Of a DNA stretch of 64,000 nt, positions 34,544 through 46,496 are shown one piece after another. The first letter of the stretch is position 1. Each line of letters opens with the position of its first letter. This DNA is from Enterobacter chengduensis. Lineage in GTDB: Bacteria; Pseudomonadota; Gammaproteobacteria; Enterobacterales; Enterobacteriaceae. Position numbers and translations under genes: made by a program. The notes below the pieces were generated by a model. That model did not search any database, was not told the origin of the DNA, and was given only the letters and a program-made list of their open reading frames with translations. The DNA is taken from positions 1,984,001 through 2,048,000 of the forward strand of contig NZ_CP043318.1 of assembly GCF_001984825.2 (NCBI RefSeq), written 5' to 3'.

Positions 34544-35353
34544 ATGTTTTTAATCAATGGCCTTGAGCAGGACACGCTGCCTGCCAGCGACAGGGCGATA
34601 CAGTTCGGTGATGGTTGCTTTACGACGGCGCGCATTCTGGACGGCGAGGTCTGCCTGCTTGAGGCGCACATTCGACGCCTGCAGCATGGCTGTGAAAAGC
34701 TAATGATCCCCTTTACGCTTTGGGACGCACTGCGCCAGGAAATGTGCCAGCTCGCATCCGGGAAGCCCAGCGGCGTACTCAAGGTTATCATCAGCCGCGG
34801 CAGCGGTGGCCGGGGTTACAGCGCCGCATCGTGTCTTAGCCCCACGCGTATCCTCTCCGTATCTGCTTATCCTTCACATTACTCGCGCTGGCGAGAAGAC
34901 GGCGTCACGCTGACGCTGAGCCCGATACGGCTGGGACGAAATCCGATGCTGGCCGGGCTTAAGCATCTCAATCGCCTTGAGCAGGTGCTTATTCGTACTC
35001 ATCTTGAACAGACGGACGCCGATGAGGCGCTGGTTCTTGACAGCGAAGGGCTCATTACGGAATGCTGTGCGGCTAATTTATTCTGGCGACAGGGGGGAGA
35101 GGTGTTTACGCCGTCGCTGGAACAGGCTGGCGTAAATGGGTTGATGCGTCAGTTTTGTCTGGCTCAGCTGGCACGCTCTGGTTTTCGCGTTGTCGAAGTT
35201 AGCGCAGGAGAAGCCGCCCTACAGACCGCAGATGAAGTCATCATCTGCAATGCGCTGATGCCTGTTGTACCGGTCCGTGCGTATGGCCAACAACGCTGGT
35301 CTTCGCGCGAGCTGTTTCAGTTTTTAGCCCCGATATGTGAGCAAACCAGATAG
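34544..35353 (+). CDS. pabC: 4-amino-4-deoxychorismate lyase
   Basis: PLP enzyme of folate synthesis that splits aminodeoxychorismate into p-aminobenzoate and pyruvate. Fold-type IV aminotransferase-like protein of 269 residues. The PLP lysine is in [34 protein letters not shown] is the conserved cofactor-phosphate region. AAGGAG is seven bases before the ATG. mltG starts two bases after its stop, so pabC-mltG-tmk-holB-ycfH forms a tight operon. Confidence 0.95.
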   Translation: MFLINGLEQDTLPASDRAIQFGDGCFTTARILDGEVCLLEAHIRRLQHGCEKLMIPFTLWDALRQEMCQLASGKPSGVLKVIISRGSGGRGYSAASCLSPTRILSVSAYPSHYSRWREDGVTLTLSPIRLGRNPMLAGLKHLNRLEQVLIRTHLEQTDADEALVLDSEGLITECCAANLFWRQGGEVFTPSLEQAGVNGLMRQFCLAQLARSGFRVVEVSAGEAALQTADEVIICNALMPVVPVRAYGQQRWSSRELFQFLAPICEQTR

Positions 35354-35355
35354 TC

Positions 35356-36378
35356 ATGAAAAAAATGTTGCGCTTTGTCCTTATCCTCATCGTTGTGCTG
35401 GGCGTCGCTGGCGGAGCAGGCGTATGGAAAGTTCGCCAGCTGGCGGACAGCAAGATCCTGATTAAAGACGAAACGATCTTCACCCTGAAAGCGGGAACCG
35501 GCCGTCAGGCGCTTGGGGAACAGCTTTATGGCGACAGGATTATTAATCGTCCACGGGTATTCCAGTGGCTATTGCGCGTTGAACCGGAGCTGTCACATTT
35601 CAAGGCCGGGACCTATCGCTTTACGCCGGGAATGACCGTCAGAGAGATGCTTCAGCTGCTGGAAAGCGGCAAAGAGGCCCAGTTCCCCCTGCGGTTTGTG
35701 GAAGGGATGCGCCTGAGCGATTACCTCAAACAGCTGCGCGATGCGCCGTATATCAAGCATACGCTAAAAGACGATAGCTATCAGACGGTGGCTGAAGCGC
35801 TGAAGCTTGAGCATCCGGAATGGGTTGAAGGCTGGTTCTGGCCTGACACCTGGATGTACACGGCCGGCACGACCGATGTGGCGATCCTGAAGCGGGCGCA
35901 CAAAAAAATGGTCGCCGCCGTGGATGCCGCCTGGGAAGGCCGAATGGAAGGATTGCCTTACAGCGATCGGAACCAGTTCGTGACCATGGCTTCGATCATC
36001 GAGAAAGAGACGGCCGTGGCTGCCGAGCGCGATCGCGTGGCGTCAGTATTTATCAACCGTCTGCGCATCGGCATGCGCCTGCAAACCGATCCTACCGTTA
36101 TTTACGGCATGGGCGAGAGCTACAGCGGAAAGATTTCGAGGAAAGATCTCGAGACGCCAACGGCGTATAATACCTACGTCATTAACGGCCTGCCGCCAGG
36201 CCCGATTGCCACGCCGAGCGAAGCGTCACTCAAAGCCGCCGCGCATCCGGCGAAAACACCGTATCTCTATTTTGTGGCTGATGGAAAAGGGGGGCATACC
36301 TTTAACACCAACCTTGCCAGCCACAATCGCTCTGTTCAGGATTATCTGAAGGCACTTAAGGAAAAAAATGCGCAGTAA
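35356..36378 (+). CDS. mltG: Endolytic murein transglycosylase MltG
   Basis: Inner-membrane lytic transglycosylase (YceG) that cuts nascent glycan strands and helps set their length. 340 residues. One N-terminal membrane helix ([20 protein letters not shown]) is followed by a LysM-like domain (about 50-150) and the YceG catalytic domain, with the glutamate of [20 protein letters not shown] (about 218). It overlaps tmk by eleven bases. Confidence 0.95.
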   Translation: MKKMLRFVLILIVVLGVAGGAGVWKVRQLADSKILIKDETIFTLKAGTGRQALGEQLYGDRIINRPRVFQWLLRVEPELSHFKAGTYRFTPGMTVREMLQLLESGKEAQFPLRFVEGMRLSDYLKQLRDAPYIKHTLKDDSYQTVAEALKLEHPEWVEGWFWPDTWMYTAGTTDVAILKRAHKKMVAAVDAAWEGRMEGLPYSDRNQFVTMASIIEKETAVAAERDRVASVFINRLRIGMRLQTDPTVIYGMGESYSGKISRKDLETPTAYNTYVINGLPPGPIATPSEASLKAAAHPAKTPYLYFVADGKGGHTFNTNLASHNRSVQDYLKALKEKNAQ

Positions 36379-37009
36379 ATATATCGTCATTGAGGGACTC
36401 GAAGGGGCGGGTAAAACCACCGCCCGCAACGTGGTGGTGGATACGCTCAACGCGCTTGGCGTGGCGGACATGGTATTTACCCGCGAGCCGGGCGGCACGC
36501 AGCTGGCTGAAAAGCTGCGCAGCCTGGTGCTGGATATTAAATCCGTCGGCGACGAGATTATCACTGACAAAGCCGAAGTGCTGATGTTTTACGCGGCACG
36601 CGTTCAGCTGGTTGAGACGGTGATCAAGCCTGCCCTGGCCGACGGCAAGTGGGTGATCGGCGATCGTCACGATCTGTCCACTCAGGCGTATCAGGGCGGA
36701 GGTCGCGGTATTGACCAGACCATGCTGGCAACGCTGCGCAATGCCGTATTAGGTGATTTTCGCCCCGACCTGACGCTCTATCTGGATGTGACTCCGGAAG
36801 TGGGTCTCAAACGCGCCCGCGCGCGCGGCGAGCTCGACCGCATTGAGCAAGAGTCGTTTGATTTCTTTAACCGCACCCGCGCGCGCTATCTTGAGCTGGC
36901 CGCGCAGGACAGCTCCATTCGTACCATCGATGCAACGCAATCCCTGGCCGACGTCACGCGTGACATTCAGCAAACCGTGACGCAGTGGGTGCAGGAGCAG
37001 CAGGCATGA
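36368..37009 (+). CDS. tmk: Thymidylate kinase
   Basis: Phosphorylates dTMP to dTDP. 213 residues with the P-loop [20 protein letters not shown] at residues 7-26, the base-binding [18 protein letters not shown], and the DR(H/Y) segment in [20 protein letters not shown]. The C-terminal lid is of the E. coli type with arginines ([10 protein letters not shown]). Start ATG lies inside the end of mltG; the stop overlaps the holB start in ATGA. Confidence 0.97.
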   Translation: MRSKYIVIEGLEGAGKTTARNVVVDTLNALGVADMVFTREPGGTQLAEKLRSLVLDIKSVGDEIITDKAEVLMFYAARVQLVETVIKPALADGKWVIGDRHDLSTQAYQGGGRGIDQTMLATLRNAVLGDFRPDLTLYLDVTPEVGLKRARARGELDRIEQESFDFFNRTRARYLELAAQDSSIRTIDATQSLADVTRDIQQTVTQWVQEQQA

Positions 37010-38010
37010 AATGGTATCCATGGTTGCGCCCGCACTTTGAACAGCTGATCGGCAGCTATCAGGCGGGACGGGGGCATCATGCGTTACTGATTCAGGCCCT
37101 GCCGGGAATGGGCGACGATGCGCTGATTTACGCCATCACCCGTTTTCTAATGTGTCAGCAGCCGGAAGGGCACAAGAGCTGTGGCAAATGCCGCGGCTGC
37201 CAGCTAATGCAGGCGGGCACGCATCCTGACTACTACACGCTCGAGCCTGAGAAGGGTAAAAGCGCGCTCGGTATTGATGCCGTGCGTGAAGTCAGTGAAA
37301 AACTGTATGAACACGCGCGGCTGGGCGGCGCTAAAGTGGTCTGGCTTAAAGACGCTACGCTGCTCACCGAGGCGGCGGCTAACGCCCTGCTTAAAACGCT
37401 GGAAGAGCCGCCGGTAAAAACGTGGTTCTTCCTCTCATGCCGCGATCCGGGACGATTACTGGCGACGTTGCGCAGTCGTTGTCGTCTTCATCACCTGGCG
37501 GTGCCTCAAGAATCGTGGGCGCTGAGCTGGCTTGCGCGAGAGGTGACAACGTCACCAGAAAGCGCGCTGTCCGCGTTACGCCTGAGCAGCGGTGCGCCCG
37601 CGGCGGCGCTGGCACTGCTACAAGCTGACGTCTGGTCAGAGCGTGAGGCGCTTTGTCGGGCCGTTGAAGCAGCGCTGGATAACCATGACTGGCTCAGTTT
37701 ACTGCCTGCGCTTAACAGCGATCGGGTGGTGGAGCGTCTGCACTGGCTGGCCTCCCTGCTGTTGGATGCGCTTAAAACCCAGCAGGGGGCTACGCTTCTG
37801 ACCAACCCGGACGCGTGGCCGCTGGTGAATACGCTGGCGAACCGCCTCTCAGGGGCGATTCTGCGCGCGATGCTTCATGAAGTTTGCCACAGTCGTGAAC
37901 AGCTTTTAACCGTGACGGGTCTTAATCGCGAGCTTTTACTGACCGACCAGTTACTGCGTATTGAACACTACCTGCAACCCGGCGTTACGCCGCCGGTTTC
38001 CCATCTCTGA
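37006..38010 (+). CDS. holB: DNA polymerase III delta prime subunit
   Basis: Clamp-loader subunit that couples ATP hydrolysis in tau/gamma to opening of the sliding clamp. 334 residues, the E. coli length. The zinc module is seen in [19 protein letters not shown], and the sensor-like [20 protein letters not shown] follows; the P-loop is degenerate, as normal for delta prime. The start is ATG 37006 in an ATGA overlap with tmk; the frame is open 21 bases further up, but those codons lie inside tmk. Confidence 0.95.
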   Translation: MKWYPWLRPHFEQLIGSYQAGRGHHALLIQALPGMGDDALIYAITRFLMCQQPEGHKSCGKCRGCQLMQAGTHPDYYTLEPEKGKSALGIDAVREVSEKLYEHARLGGAKVVWLKDATLLTEAAANALLKTLEEPPVKTWFFLSCRDPGRLLATLRSRCRLHHLAVPQESWALSWLAREVTTSPESALSALRLSSGAPAAALALLQADVWSEREALCRAVEAALDNHDWLSLLPALNSDRVVERLHWLASLLLDALKTQQGATLLTNPDAWPLVNTLANRLSGAILRAMLHEVCHSREQLLTVTGLNRELLLTDQLLRIEHYLQPGVTPPVSHL

Positions 38011-38020
38011 GAGAGACATT

Positions 38021-38815
38021 ATGTTTTTAGTCGACTCACACTGCCATCTTGATGGCCTGGATTATCAATCTCTGCATAAAAACTTGGATGACGTGCTGGA
38101 AAAAGCCGCCGCCCGCGATGTGAAATTCTGCCTTGCGGTGGCGACGACGCTGCCGGGTTATCGCACGATGCGCGAGCTGGTGGGCGTGCGCGATAACGTG
38201 GTGTTCTCCTGCGGCGTGCACCCGTTAAATCAGGACGAGGCGTACGACGTTGAGGATCTGCGCCGACTGGCAGCGGAAGAGGGCGTGGTGGCAATGGGCG
38301 AGACCGGGCTGGACTATTTTTACACGCCGGAAACCAAACCGCGCCAGCAGGAGTCTTTCCGCAACCATATTCGCATTGGCCGCGAGCTGAACAAGCCGGT
38401 TATCGTCCACACTCGCGATGCGCGTGCGGATACCCTGGCGATCCTCCGGGAAGAAAACGTGACGGATTGCGGTGGCGTACTACACTGTTTCACAGAAGAC
38501 AGAGAAACGGCGGGTAAGCTGCTTGATTTGGGCTTTTATATCTCGTTTTCGGGGATCGTGACGTTCCGTAACGCTGAGCAGCTGCGTGATGCTGCACGTT
38601 ATGTTCCACTCGATCGCATCCTGGTGGAGACAGATTCTCCGTATCTGGCGCCGGTTCCGCATCGCGGTAAAGAGAATCAGCCCGCGATGACGCGAGACGT
38701 GGCGGAGTACATGGCCGTACTGAAGGGCGTCAGCATCGAAGAGCTGGCCCGCGTCACGACGGAAAACTTCTCCACGCTGTTCCATATTGACCCCGCCCGC
38801 CTGCAATCTGTCTGA
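38021..38815 (+). CDS. ycfH: TatD-family metal-dependent hydrolase YcfH
   Basis: Predicted metal-dependent DNase/hydrolase of 265 residues. The metal-binding motif FLVDSHCHLDGLDYQSL opens the protein. GETGLDYFYTPETKPRQQES, VIVHTRDARADTLAILRE and LVETDSPYLAPVPHRGKEN supply the other metal ligands of the TatD fold. The biological substrate is not established. The ATG is eleven bases after the holB stop. It ends the pabC operon. Confidence 0.93.
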   Translation: MFLVDSHCHLDGLDYQSLHKNLDDVLEKAAARDVKFCLAVATTLPGYRTMRELVGVRDNVVFSCGVHPLNQDEAYDVEDLRRLAAEEGVVAMGETGLDYFYTPETKPRQQESFRNHIRIGRELNKPVIVHTRDARADTLAILREENVTDCGGVLHCFTEDRETAGKLLDLGFYISFSGIVTFRNAEQLRDAARYVPLDRILVETDSPYLAPVPHRGKENQPAMTRDVAEYMAVLKGVSIEELARVTTENFSTLFHIDPARLQSV

Positions 38816-38957
38816 TACACCTGTTTTTTTTAGGCTCGTAATTAATAAACAAAGCGAGTAAAGTTCACCGCCTCATTTGGGGCGGTGAGGGTGTGTTTAG
38901 ACACATCCAGACATGCTTTTTGTAAATAATTGCAAGTTTTTCGACCGCCTTAAGCTG

Positions 38958-38979
38958 AAACGTGATAGCCGTCAAACAA
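38958..38979 (+). promoter_or_regulatory. CRP site of ptsG
   Basis: AACGTGATAGCCGTCAAACA fits TGTGA-N6-TCACA (CGTGA, six bases, TCAAA) and is nearly identical to the characterised CRP site of E. coli ptsG, from memory. It lies about 130-150 bases upstream of the ptsG ATG. Confidence 0.75.
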
Positions 38980-38990
38980 ACTCAGAGGGA

Positions 38991-39014
38991 ATTATTTTAC
39001 TCTGTGTAATAAAT
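38991..39014 (+). promoter_or_regulatory. Mlc operator in the ptsG promoter
   Basis: ATTATTTTACTCTGTGTAAT followed by AAAT has the TTATTT...(A)AATAAA-like symmetry of Mlc sites and matches the E. coli ptsG promoter region. Mlc represses ptsG until it is sequestered by the working glucose transporter. Confidence 0.65.
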
Positions 39015-39087
39015 AAAGGGCGCTTAGATGTCCTGTCCACGGCACGGTACTCCCCCCGGGCCAATGCGTGAAAGCGTAAAAAAGCAC

Positions 39088-39110
39088 AAATACTCAGGAG
39101 CACTCTCAAT
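39088..39110 (+). promoter_or_regulatory. SgrS small-RNA pairing site on ptsG mRNA
   Basis: The stretch around TACTCAGGAGCACTCTCAAT covers the ptsG ribosome site and is the same as the E. coli target of the phosphosugar-stress RNA SgrS. Pairing would block ribosome binding and trigger RNase E decay. The sgrS gene itself is outside this window. Confidence 0.75.
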
Positions 39111-39111
39111 T

Positions 39112-40545
39112 ATGTTTAAGAATGCATTTGCTAACCTGCAAAAGGTCGGTAAATCGCTGATGCTGCCAGTATCCGTACTGCCTATCGCAGGTATCCTGCT
39201 GGGTGTCGGTTCTGCAAACTTCAGCTGGCTGCCAGCCGTAGTGTCCCACGTGATGGCCGAAGCAGGCGGTTCTGTCTTTGCTAACATGCCACTGATCTTC
39301 GCGATCGGTGTGGCTCTGGGCTTCACCAATAACGACGGCGTATCTGCGCTGGCTGCAGTGGTAGCTTACGGCATCATGGTGAAAACCATGGCTGTGGTTG
39401 CGCCGCTGGTTCTGCATTTACCGGCAGAAGAGATTGCCGCGAAACACCTGGCAGACACCGGTGTTCTGGGCGGTATCATCTCCGGTGCGATTGCAGCGTA
39501 CATGTTCAACCGCTTCTATCGCATCAAGCTGCCTGAGTATCTGGGCTTCTTCGCGGGCAAGCGTTTCGTTCCGATCATCTCTGGTCTGGCAGCGATTTTC
39601 ACTGGCGTGATCCTGTCCTTCATCTGGCCACCAATCGGTTCCGCTATCCAGACCTTCTCTCAGTGGGCTGCTTACCAGAACCCGGTTGTGGCGTTTGGTA
39701 TCTACGGCTTCATCGAGCGTTGCCTGGTGCCATTCGGTCTGCACCATATCTGGAACGTTCCATTCCAGATGCAGATTGGTGAATTCACCAACGCGGCAGG
39801 CCAGGTATTCCACGGCGATATCCCACGTTACATGGCGGGCGACCCAACTGCAGGTAAACTGTCCGGTGGCTTCCTGTTCAAAATGTACGGTCTGCCGGCT
39901 GCTGCGATTGCAATCTGGCACTCTGCTAAACCAGAGAACCGTGCAAAAGTGGGCGGTATCATGATCTCCGCAGCGTTGACCTCGTTCCTGACCGGTATCA
40001 CCGAGCCGATCGAGTTCTCCTTCATGTTCGTTGCGCCGATCCTGTACGTTATCCACGCGATTCTGGCGGGTCTGGCGTTCCCAATCTGTATCCTGCTGGG
40101 TATGCGTGACGGTACGTCCTTCTCTCACGGCCTGATCGACTTTATCGTTCTGTCTGGTAACAGCAGCAAACTGTGGCTGTTCCCAATCGTCGGTGCGTGC
40201 TATGCCGTTGTTTACTACACCATCTTCCGCGTGCTGATCAAAGCACTGGACCTGAAAACCCCAGGCCGTGAAGATGCAACAGAAGACAGCAAAGCAGGTG
40301 CGACCAGCGAAATGGCGCCAGCACTGGTTGCCGCGTTCGGTGGTAAAGAGAACATCACTAACCTGGACGCGTGTATCACTCGTCTGCGTGTGAGCGTTGC
40401 CGACGTAGCCAAAGTAGACCAGCCGGGTCTGAAAAAACTGGGCGCAGCGGGCGTGGTTGTTGCAGGTTCTGGTGTTCAGGCAATCTTCGGTACCAAATCC
40501 GATAACCTGAAAACCGAAATGGATGAGTACATCCGCAACAGCTAA
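39112..40545 (+). CDS. ptsG: PTS glucose transporter, EIIBC component
   Basis: Transports and phosphorylates glucose with EIIA-Glc. 477 residues, the E. coli length. The N-terminal IIC domain (about 1-390) is membrane-embedded and begins [20 protein letters not shown], with [20 protein letters not shown] near the sugar site. A linker leads to the IIB domain, whose phosphorylated cysteine is in [20 protein letters not shown] (about 421). The frame is open 84 bases further upstream, but ATG 39112 follows CAGGAG. Regulation: CRP, Mlc, SgrS. Confidence 0.97.
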   Translation: MFKNAFANLQKVGKSLMLPVSVLPIAGILLGVGSANFSWLPAVVSHVMAEAGGSVFANMPLIFAIGVALGFTNNDGVSALAAVVAYGIMVKTMAVVAPLVLHLPAEEIAAKHLADTGVLGGIISGAIAAYMFNRFYRIKLPEYLGFFAGKRFVPIISGLAAIFTGVILSFIWPPIGSAIQTFSQWAAYQNPVVAFGIYGFIERCLVPFGLHHIWNVPFQMQIGEFTNAAGQVFHGDIPRYMAGDPTAGKLSGGFLFKMYGLPAAAIAIWHSAKPENRAKVGGIMISAALTSFLTGITEPIEFSFMFVAPILYVIHAILAGLAFPICILLGMRDGTSFSHGLIDFIVLSGNSSKLWLFPIVGACYAVVYYTIFRVLIKALDLKTPGREDATEDSKAGATSEMAPALVAAFGGKENITNLDACITRLRVSVADVAKVDQPGLKKLGAAGVVVAGSGVQAIFGTKSDNLKTEMDEYIRNS

Positions 40546-40564
40546 GCTGTGACCTGGGGAGACT

Positions 40565-40592
40565 AAGGCAGCCGAATGGCTGCCTTTTTTAT
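40565..40592 (+). terminator. Terminator after ptsG
   Basis: AAGGCAGCC-GAAT-GGCTGCCTT, nine pairs, followed by six T, 20 bases after the ptsG stop. Confidence 0.92.
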
Positions 40593-40607
40593 TAGTGCGG
40601 TTTGTTG

Positions 40608-40678
40608 TGCCGGGTGGCGGCTACGCCTTACCCGGCCTACGTGATGAGTAGGCCCGGTAAGCGTAGCGCCACCTGGCT
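40608..40678. repeat. Pair of inverted REP elements (BIME)
   Basis: TGCCGGGTGGCGGCTACGCC then TTACCCGGCCTAC, and after GTGATGA the inverted copy GTAGGCCCGGTAAGCGTAGC followed by GCCACCTGGC. Typical two-REP unit between the convergent ptsG and fhuE. Confidence 0.82.
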
Positions 40679-40686
40679 TCTGTCAC

Positions 40687-42876
40687 TCAAAAATCGTAAC
40701 TCGCGCTCACTGAGACGTTCAGCGGCGCGCCATATACCACATAAGAGCCGACGTAATCGTAGTACTCTTTGTCGAACAGGTTGTTGACGTTCGCCTGAAC
40801 GGCAAAATCTTTGGTAACCTGATAGCGGCTGAACAGGTTAACCAGCCCGTAGCTGCCTTGCTCTGCGCGGGATTGTCCCGCCGGGCCGCCATCCACATCC
40901 GTCCACACTTTGTTCTGCCAGTTTACGCCACCACCCACGGTCAGCGCGGGCAGCATCGGCAGTTGATAACGGGTGAACAGCTTCATGGTGGTGCGCGGCT
41001 GATCGGAACTTACCGCGTTGCCGTTCTTATCTTCAGCAATGTAGCGGGTCGCGCCGAAGGTCAGCTGCCAGTTATCGGTTAACGCGCCGTTCAGCTCGAA
41101 CTCAATTCCTTTACTCACCACGCCGTCCAGCGATTCATAAATAGATTCGCCGCTCGGCATGTAGGTATAGGTATTGCTCGCCACGTTATCCTGTTCAATG
41201 CGGAATATGGCCAGCGAGGTGGTCAGGCGGGTATTGAACCAGTCTGCCTTCACACCGGCTTCGTAGCTTTTTCCCGTGGTGGGGTCGAGATAGCGTCCGC
41301 TGGCTTCACGCTTGTCCTGGGGCTGGAAGATGGAGGTGTAGCTGACGTAGGTCGACCAGTCTTCATTAATGTCGTAGACCAGGCCCGCGTAAGGCGTCAC
41401 GTCATCTTTGGTGCTTTCCAGACGGGTGTCCGGGGAGCCAGCCGGATTATAGCGAATGTTATAATTGGTATAGCGCGCGCCGAGGATCAGATGCAGCGGA
41501 TCGGCCAGCGAGAAGCGGGCGGAGGTATACGCTGAGGACTGGCGGATGTCGTCCTGGCTGTAGAGCTTCCACGGCGTCCACTGCGGGTCGGCAATGTTAC
41601 CGTTCCAGTTCTTAAAGTTACCCACGTCAACCATGCCGTACAGCGCATCCGGCATCGTATTGTCATAATGGTTGCGCTGGCGGCTAAAGCTGCCGCCGAA
41701 CATCATTTCGTGCAGGCGGCCAAAGAGATCGAAATCGCCGCGCAGGAAAGCGTCAACGGCATCCTGTTTACGTTCGCCACGGTTCCAGCCGCCGTATCCC
41801 ACCATGCCCGCGCCGGTCTCTTTATCCGGATAGCCGGACATATACATCAGCTTGCTGTCAAAGTTGGTCTCCGCGTGCATGCCGTTTACGTGCGCTTCCC
41901 AGCCGTTGTCGAAACGCTGGGTCAGGTTAGCGAAGATGCGGGTGCTGTCCTTGTCCGAATAGGCCCAGTCAGGTGCGACGGTCTGGCTACGATCGTAATG
42001 GGTTTTGCTCCCGTCGCTGTACCAGGTCGGCAGTCCACCCCAGGTCGGACTGTCGGTGTTGCTTTCCTGATACTCATATCCCACAGAGAGGGTCGTGCTG
42101 TCGGTGACGTCCGCATCCATCACGCCGTAGAGGAATTTCTTCCGGTAGTGATAGTTATCCACGAAGCTGTCGTTATCCTGATACCCGGTAATCAGGCGGC
42201 CCCGCACCTTACCGGACTCCACCAGCGGCGCCTGGAGATCCAGCACGTAGCGCTGCTTGTCCCAGCTGCCGTAGCTGGCCGAGACATTCCCTTTGAATTC
42301 ATTGCTGTCCGCATGCTTACGCACCATGTTGACGTACGCCGCCGGGTTGCCCGTGCCGGACATCAGGCCGGTTGCGCCGCGCACCACTTCGATACGGTCG
42401 TAAATCGCGGTATCGGCAGCGGTATCACCAAAGTTCCACACCTCGCTGATGGAGGTGGGAAGGTCGTCATAGGCGTAGTTACTGACGAAAAATCCGCGCG
42501 AGTAAAATACGGTTCGGTCGCTGTCCTGGACCTGCGCCGTTACGCCCGTGGTATTGGTTAACACCTGACCGATGGACTGCAGGTTCTGATCGGCCATGCG
42601 CTGCTGGCTAATCACGCTGACGGACTGCGGAATATCGCGGGGAACCAGCAGCAGTTTGGTGCCGGTGGTGGTGGTTTTTACGCTGTAATCTTGCTCCTGG
42701 CTTGCGGAAGGATCCTGCGTGTTGTCAAAACCGCCGTCTACGACAACAGTATCTTCGGTTGTTGAATCAGCGAAAGCGGCGGCTGGCATCAATGCCATAG
42801 CAATGCAGGCTGCCAGCAACGAAGGCGTTGCGACAGGCTGATGTTGCCCATCCCTGGTGTGATTAATAAAAGACAT
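40687..42876 (-). CDS. fhuE: TonB-dependent receptor for hydroxamate siderophores, FhuE-like
   Basis: Outer-membrane receptor of 729 residues, the length of E. coli FhuE (ferric coprogen/rhodotorulate receptor). Signal peptide ends AAAFA; the TonB box DTVVV lies about ten residues into the mature protein. The plug domain has VPRDIPQSVSVISQQRMADQ and ERIEVVRGATGLMSGTGNPAA-type residues; the 22-strand barrel ends in the aromatic APLNVSVSASYDF. ATG 42876 is chosen over TTG 42882. It holds the fhuE locus, but the sequence is clearly diverged from E. coli FhuE, so the siderophore range may differ. Confidence 0.85.
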   Translation of the reverse strand: MSFINHTRDGQHQPVATPSLLAACIAMALMPAAAFADSTTEDTVVVDGGFDNTQDPSASQEQDYSVKTTTTGTKLLLVPRDIPQSVSVISQQRMADQNLQSIGQVLTNTTGVTAQVQDSDRTVFYSRGFFVSNYAYDDLPTSISEVWNFGDTAADTAIYDRIEVVRGATGLMSGTGNPAAYVNMVRKHADSNEFKGNVSASYGSWDKQRYVLDLQAPLVESGKVRGRLITGYQDNDSFVDNYHYRKKFLYGVMDADVTDSTTLSVGYEYQESNTDSPTWGGLPTWYSDGSKTHYDRSQTVAPDWAYSDKDSTRIFANLTQRFDNGWEAHVNGMHAETNFDSKLMYMSGYPDKETGAGMVGYGGWNRGERKQDAVDAFLRGDFDLFGRLHEMMFGGSFSRQRNHYDNTMPDALYGMVDVGNFKNWNGNIADPQWTPWKLYSQDDIRQSSAYTSARFSLADPLHLILGARYTNYNIRYNPAGSPDTRLESTKDDVTPYAGLVYDINEDWSTYVSYTSIFQPQDKREASGRYLDPTTGKSYEAGVKADWFNTRLTTSLAIFRIEQDNVASNTYTYMPSGESIYESLDGVVSKGIEFELNGALTDNWQLTFGATRYIAEDKNGNAVSSDQPRTTMKLFTRYQLPMLPALTVGGGVNWQNKVWTDVDGGPAGQSRAEQGSYGLVNLFSRYQVTKDFAVQANVNNLFDKEYYDYVGSYVVYGAPLNVSVSASYDF

Positions 42877-42968
42877 GATCAAACCCTTATGAACGGTGAA
42901 GGGGGTATGCGTCAGTCCCGCGGTGACGGGCTGGCGTCGTTTTCTATGTTAAAAATGCGCATGAAAAT

Positions 42969-42992
42969 GCAAATGCGAAATATACGCATTGC
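42969..42992. promoter_or_regulatory. Near-palindrome upstream of fhuE
   Basis: GCAAATGCG-AAATATA-CGCATTGC is an almost perfect inverted repeat 93 bases upstream of the fhuE start. It is a poor match to the GATAATGATAATCATTATC Fur consensus, so iron control through this site is only a suggestion. The rest of the 350-base gap to hinT shows no gene. Confidence 0.35.
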
Positions 42993-43226
42993 TATTAATG
43001 CTGTAAACAGATGTGTCGACCCGATCTGAAATAATGTTTCAGCCCGTTTAGCTCCGCGAGCGGTCACTCTTCAGTCAGCTGATGGCTATTCAGGAAAGAA
43101 ATCGAGGGAGGAGGTTGAAAGGACAGGAGAAACTCGCTCATACTCTTGAATTGTGTCACACGCTCATTCAGAGAGTGTGTTTACAGCGGACGCATTGCGC
43201 CAGATTAAACAAAAAAGGAAAAGGTC

Positions 43227-43586
43227 ATGGCTGAAGAAACGATTTTCAGTAAAATTATCCGCCGCGAAATTCCGTCGGATATCGTCTATCAGGATGAACT
43301 GGTAACGGCTTTCCGGGACATTTCACCTCAGGCCCCGACGCACATCCTTATCATTCCCAATATTCTGATTCCGACTGTAAACGACGTAAAAACCGAGCAC
43401 GAAGTGGCGTTAGGACGTATGCTGACGGTGGCCGCGAAAATTGCTGAGCAGGAAGGGATTGCAGAAGACGGTTACCGTCTCATCATGAACTGCAACCGTC
43501 ATGGCGGCCAGGAAGTTTATCATATTCACATGCATCTGCTGGGTGGACGTCCTCTGGGGCCGATGCTGGCACATAAAGGTCTTTGA
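43227..43586 (+). CDS. hinT: Purine nucleoside phosphoramidase HinT
   Basis: HIT-family hydrolase of 119 residues that cleaves AMP-amine bonds. The histidine triad is visible as [18 protein letters not shown] near the C-terminus. It starts [20 protein letters not shown] after AAAAAGGAAAAGG. It starts the operon hinT-ycfL-lpoB-thiK-nagZ-ycfP, whose genes overlap or lie within a few tens of bases. ycfL begins two bases past its stop. Confidence 0.96.
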   Translation: MAEETIFSKIIRREIPSDIVYQDELVTAFRDISPQAPTHILIIPNILIPTVNDVKTEHEVALGRMLTVAAKIAEQEGIAEDGYRLIMNCNRHGGQEVYHIHMHLLGGRPLGPMLAHKGL

Positions 43587-43587
43587 T

Positions 43588-43962
43588 ATGCGTAAAGGGC
43601 GTATTGCAGCGCTGCTAATGGCGATGATGATTGTGGGATGCAGCTCGCGTCCGGCGATCCCCGTGAATGATGAACAGACGCTGGTCATGGAATCCTCCGT
43701 GCTTGCCGCGGGCATCACGGCGCAACAGCCCGCGTTGACCATCAGTGAAATTAACTCGTCTGCCTCCTCTACGCTCTTTAATGAAAGACACGAACCCGTG
43801 ACGGTCCACTACCGTTTTTTCTGGTATGACGTAAGAGGTCTCGAAATGCATCCGCTGGAGGCGCCGCGCAGCGTCACCATTCCGGCCCGATCGTCGGTAA
43901 CGCTCTATGGCAGCGCCAACTATCTGGGTGCGCATAAGGTGAGACTTTATCTTTATCTCTGA
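43588..43962 (+). CDS. ycfL: Lipoprotein YcfL (DUF1425)
   Basis: Small predicted lipoprotein, 124 residues. The signal peptide MRKGRIAALLMAMMIVGCSS ends in the lipobox IVGC followed by serine, so outer-membrane sorting is likely. The mature part includes VHYRFFWYDVRGLEMHPLEA and ends in a beta-rich YLGAHKVRLYLYL. Function unknown; its fixed place before lpoB suggests an envelope role. An open frame extends upstream inside hinT; ATG 43588 is the natural start. Confidence 0.88.
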   Translation: MRKGRIAALLMAMMIVGCSSRPAIPVNDEQTLVMESSVLAAGITAQQPALTISEINSSASSTLFNERHEPVTVHYRFFWYDVRGLEMHPLEAPRSVTIPARSSVTLYGSANYLGAHKVRLYLYL

Positions 43963-43972
43963 GGGGTGAACC

Positions 43973-44600
43973 TTGATTAAAAACTTGAGCCGCTATGCGC
44001 TCGTGACAGCTTTTGCTCTGTTTCTGGCAGGGTGTGTGACCCGAACTGAACAGCCTGCGCCTGTGGAAGAGGCGAAGCCGGGTACGGAACAGCCGACGCA
44101 ACCCGCGCAGCCGCAGCCAACCGTGCCGTCCGTACCGTCCATTCCGGCACAGCCTGGCCCGATTGAGCACCCGGACCAGACGTCACAGCCCGCACCGCGC
44201 GTGCGCCATTATGACTGGAACGGCGCAATGCAGCCGATGGTCGGTAAAATGCTGCAGGCACAGGGCGTGACGGCGGGCAGCGTGCTGCTGGTCGATAGCG
44301 TGAACAACCGTACCAACGGTTCGCTGAACGCGGGTGAAGCGACAGAAACGCTGCGCAACGCGCTGGCTAACAACGGCAAATTTACGCTGGTTTCGGCTCA
44401 GCAGCTCGCGGTAGCCAAACAGCAGCTGGGCCTGTCGCCGCAGGATAGCCTGGGTACGCGCAGCAAGGCGATCGGCATCGCCCGTAACGTTGGCGCCCAG
44501 TATGTGCTTTACTCTAACGCCACCGGTAACGTGAATACACCAGCCCTGCAGATGCAGCTGATGCTGGTTCAGACAGGCGAAATTATCTGGTCAGGTAAAG

Positions 44601-44620
<20 letters not shown>
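43973..44620 (+). CDS. lpoB: Penicillin-binding protein activator LpoB
   Basis: Outer-membrane lipoprotein that reaches through the peptidoglycan to activate PBP1b. 215 residues. Lipobox LAGC at about residue 18; a Pro/Gln/Val-rich flexible spacer (about 25-75) follows; the folded domain starts at [20 protein letters not shown], with [20 protein letters not shown]. The start codon is TTG at 43973, preceded by GAGGGGTG. The end overlaps thiK by 20 bases. Confidence 0.94.
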
Positions 44621-46462
<1,842 letters not shown>

Positions 46463-46496
46463 ACCCTCCCGGAAGGCGTAGCGTGGTGAGAAGACG

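Noticed and set aside
42969..42992. Fur box for fhuE
   Set aside because: The near-palindrome has GCAAATGCG arms and does not follow the GATAAT repeat pattern closely enough to claim Fur control.
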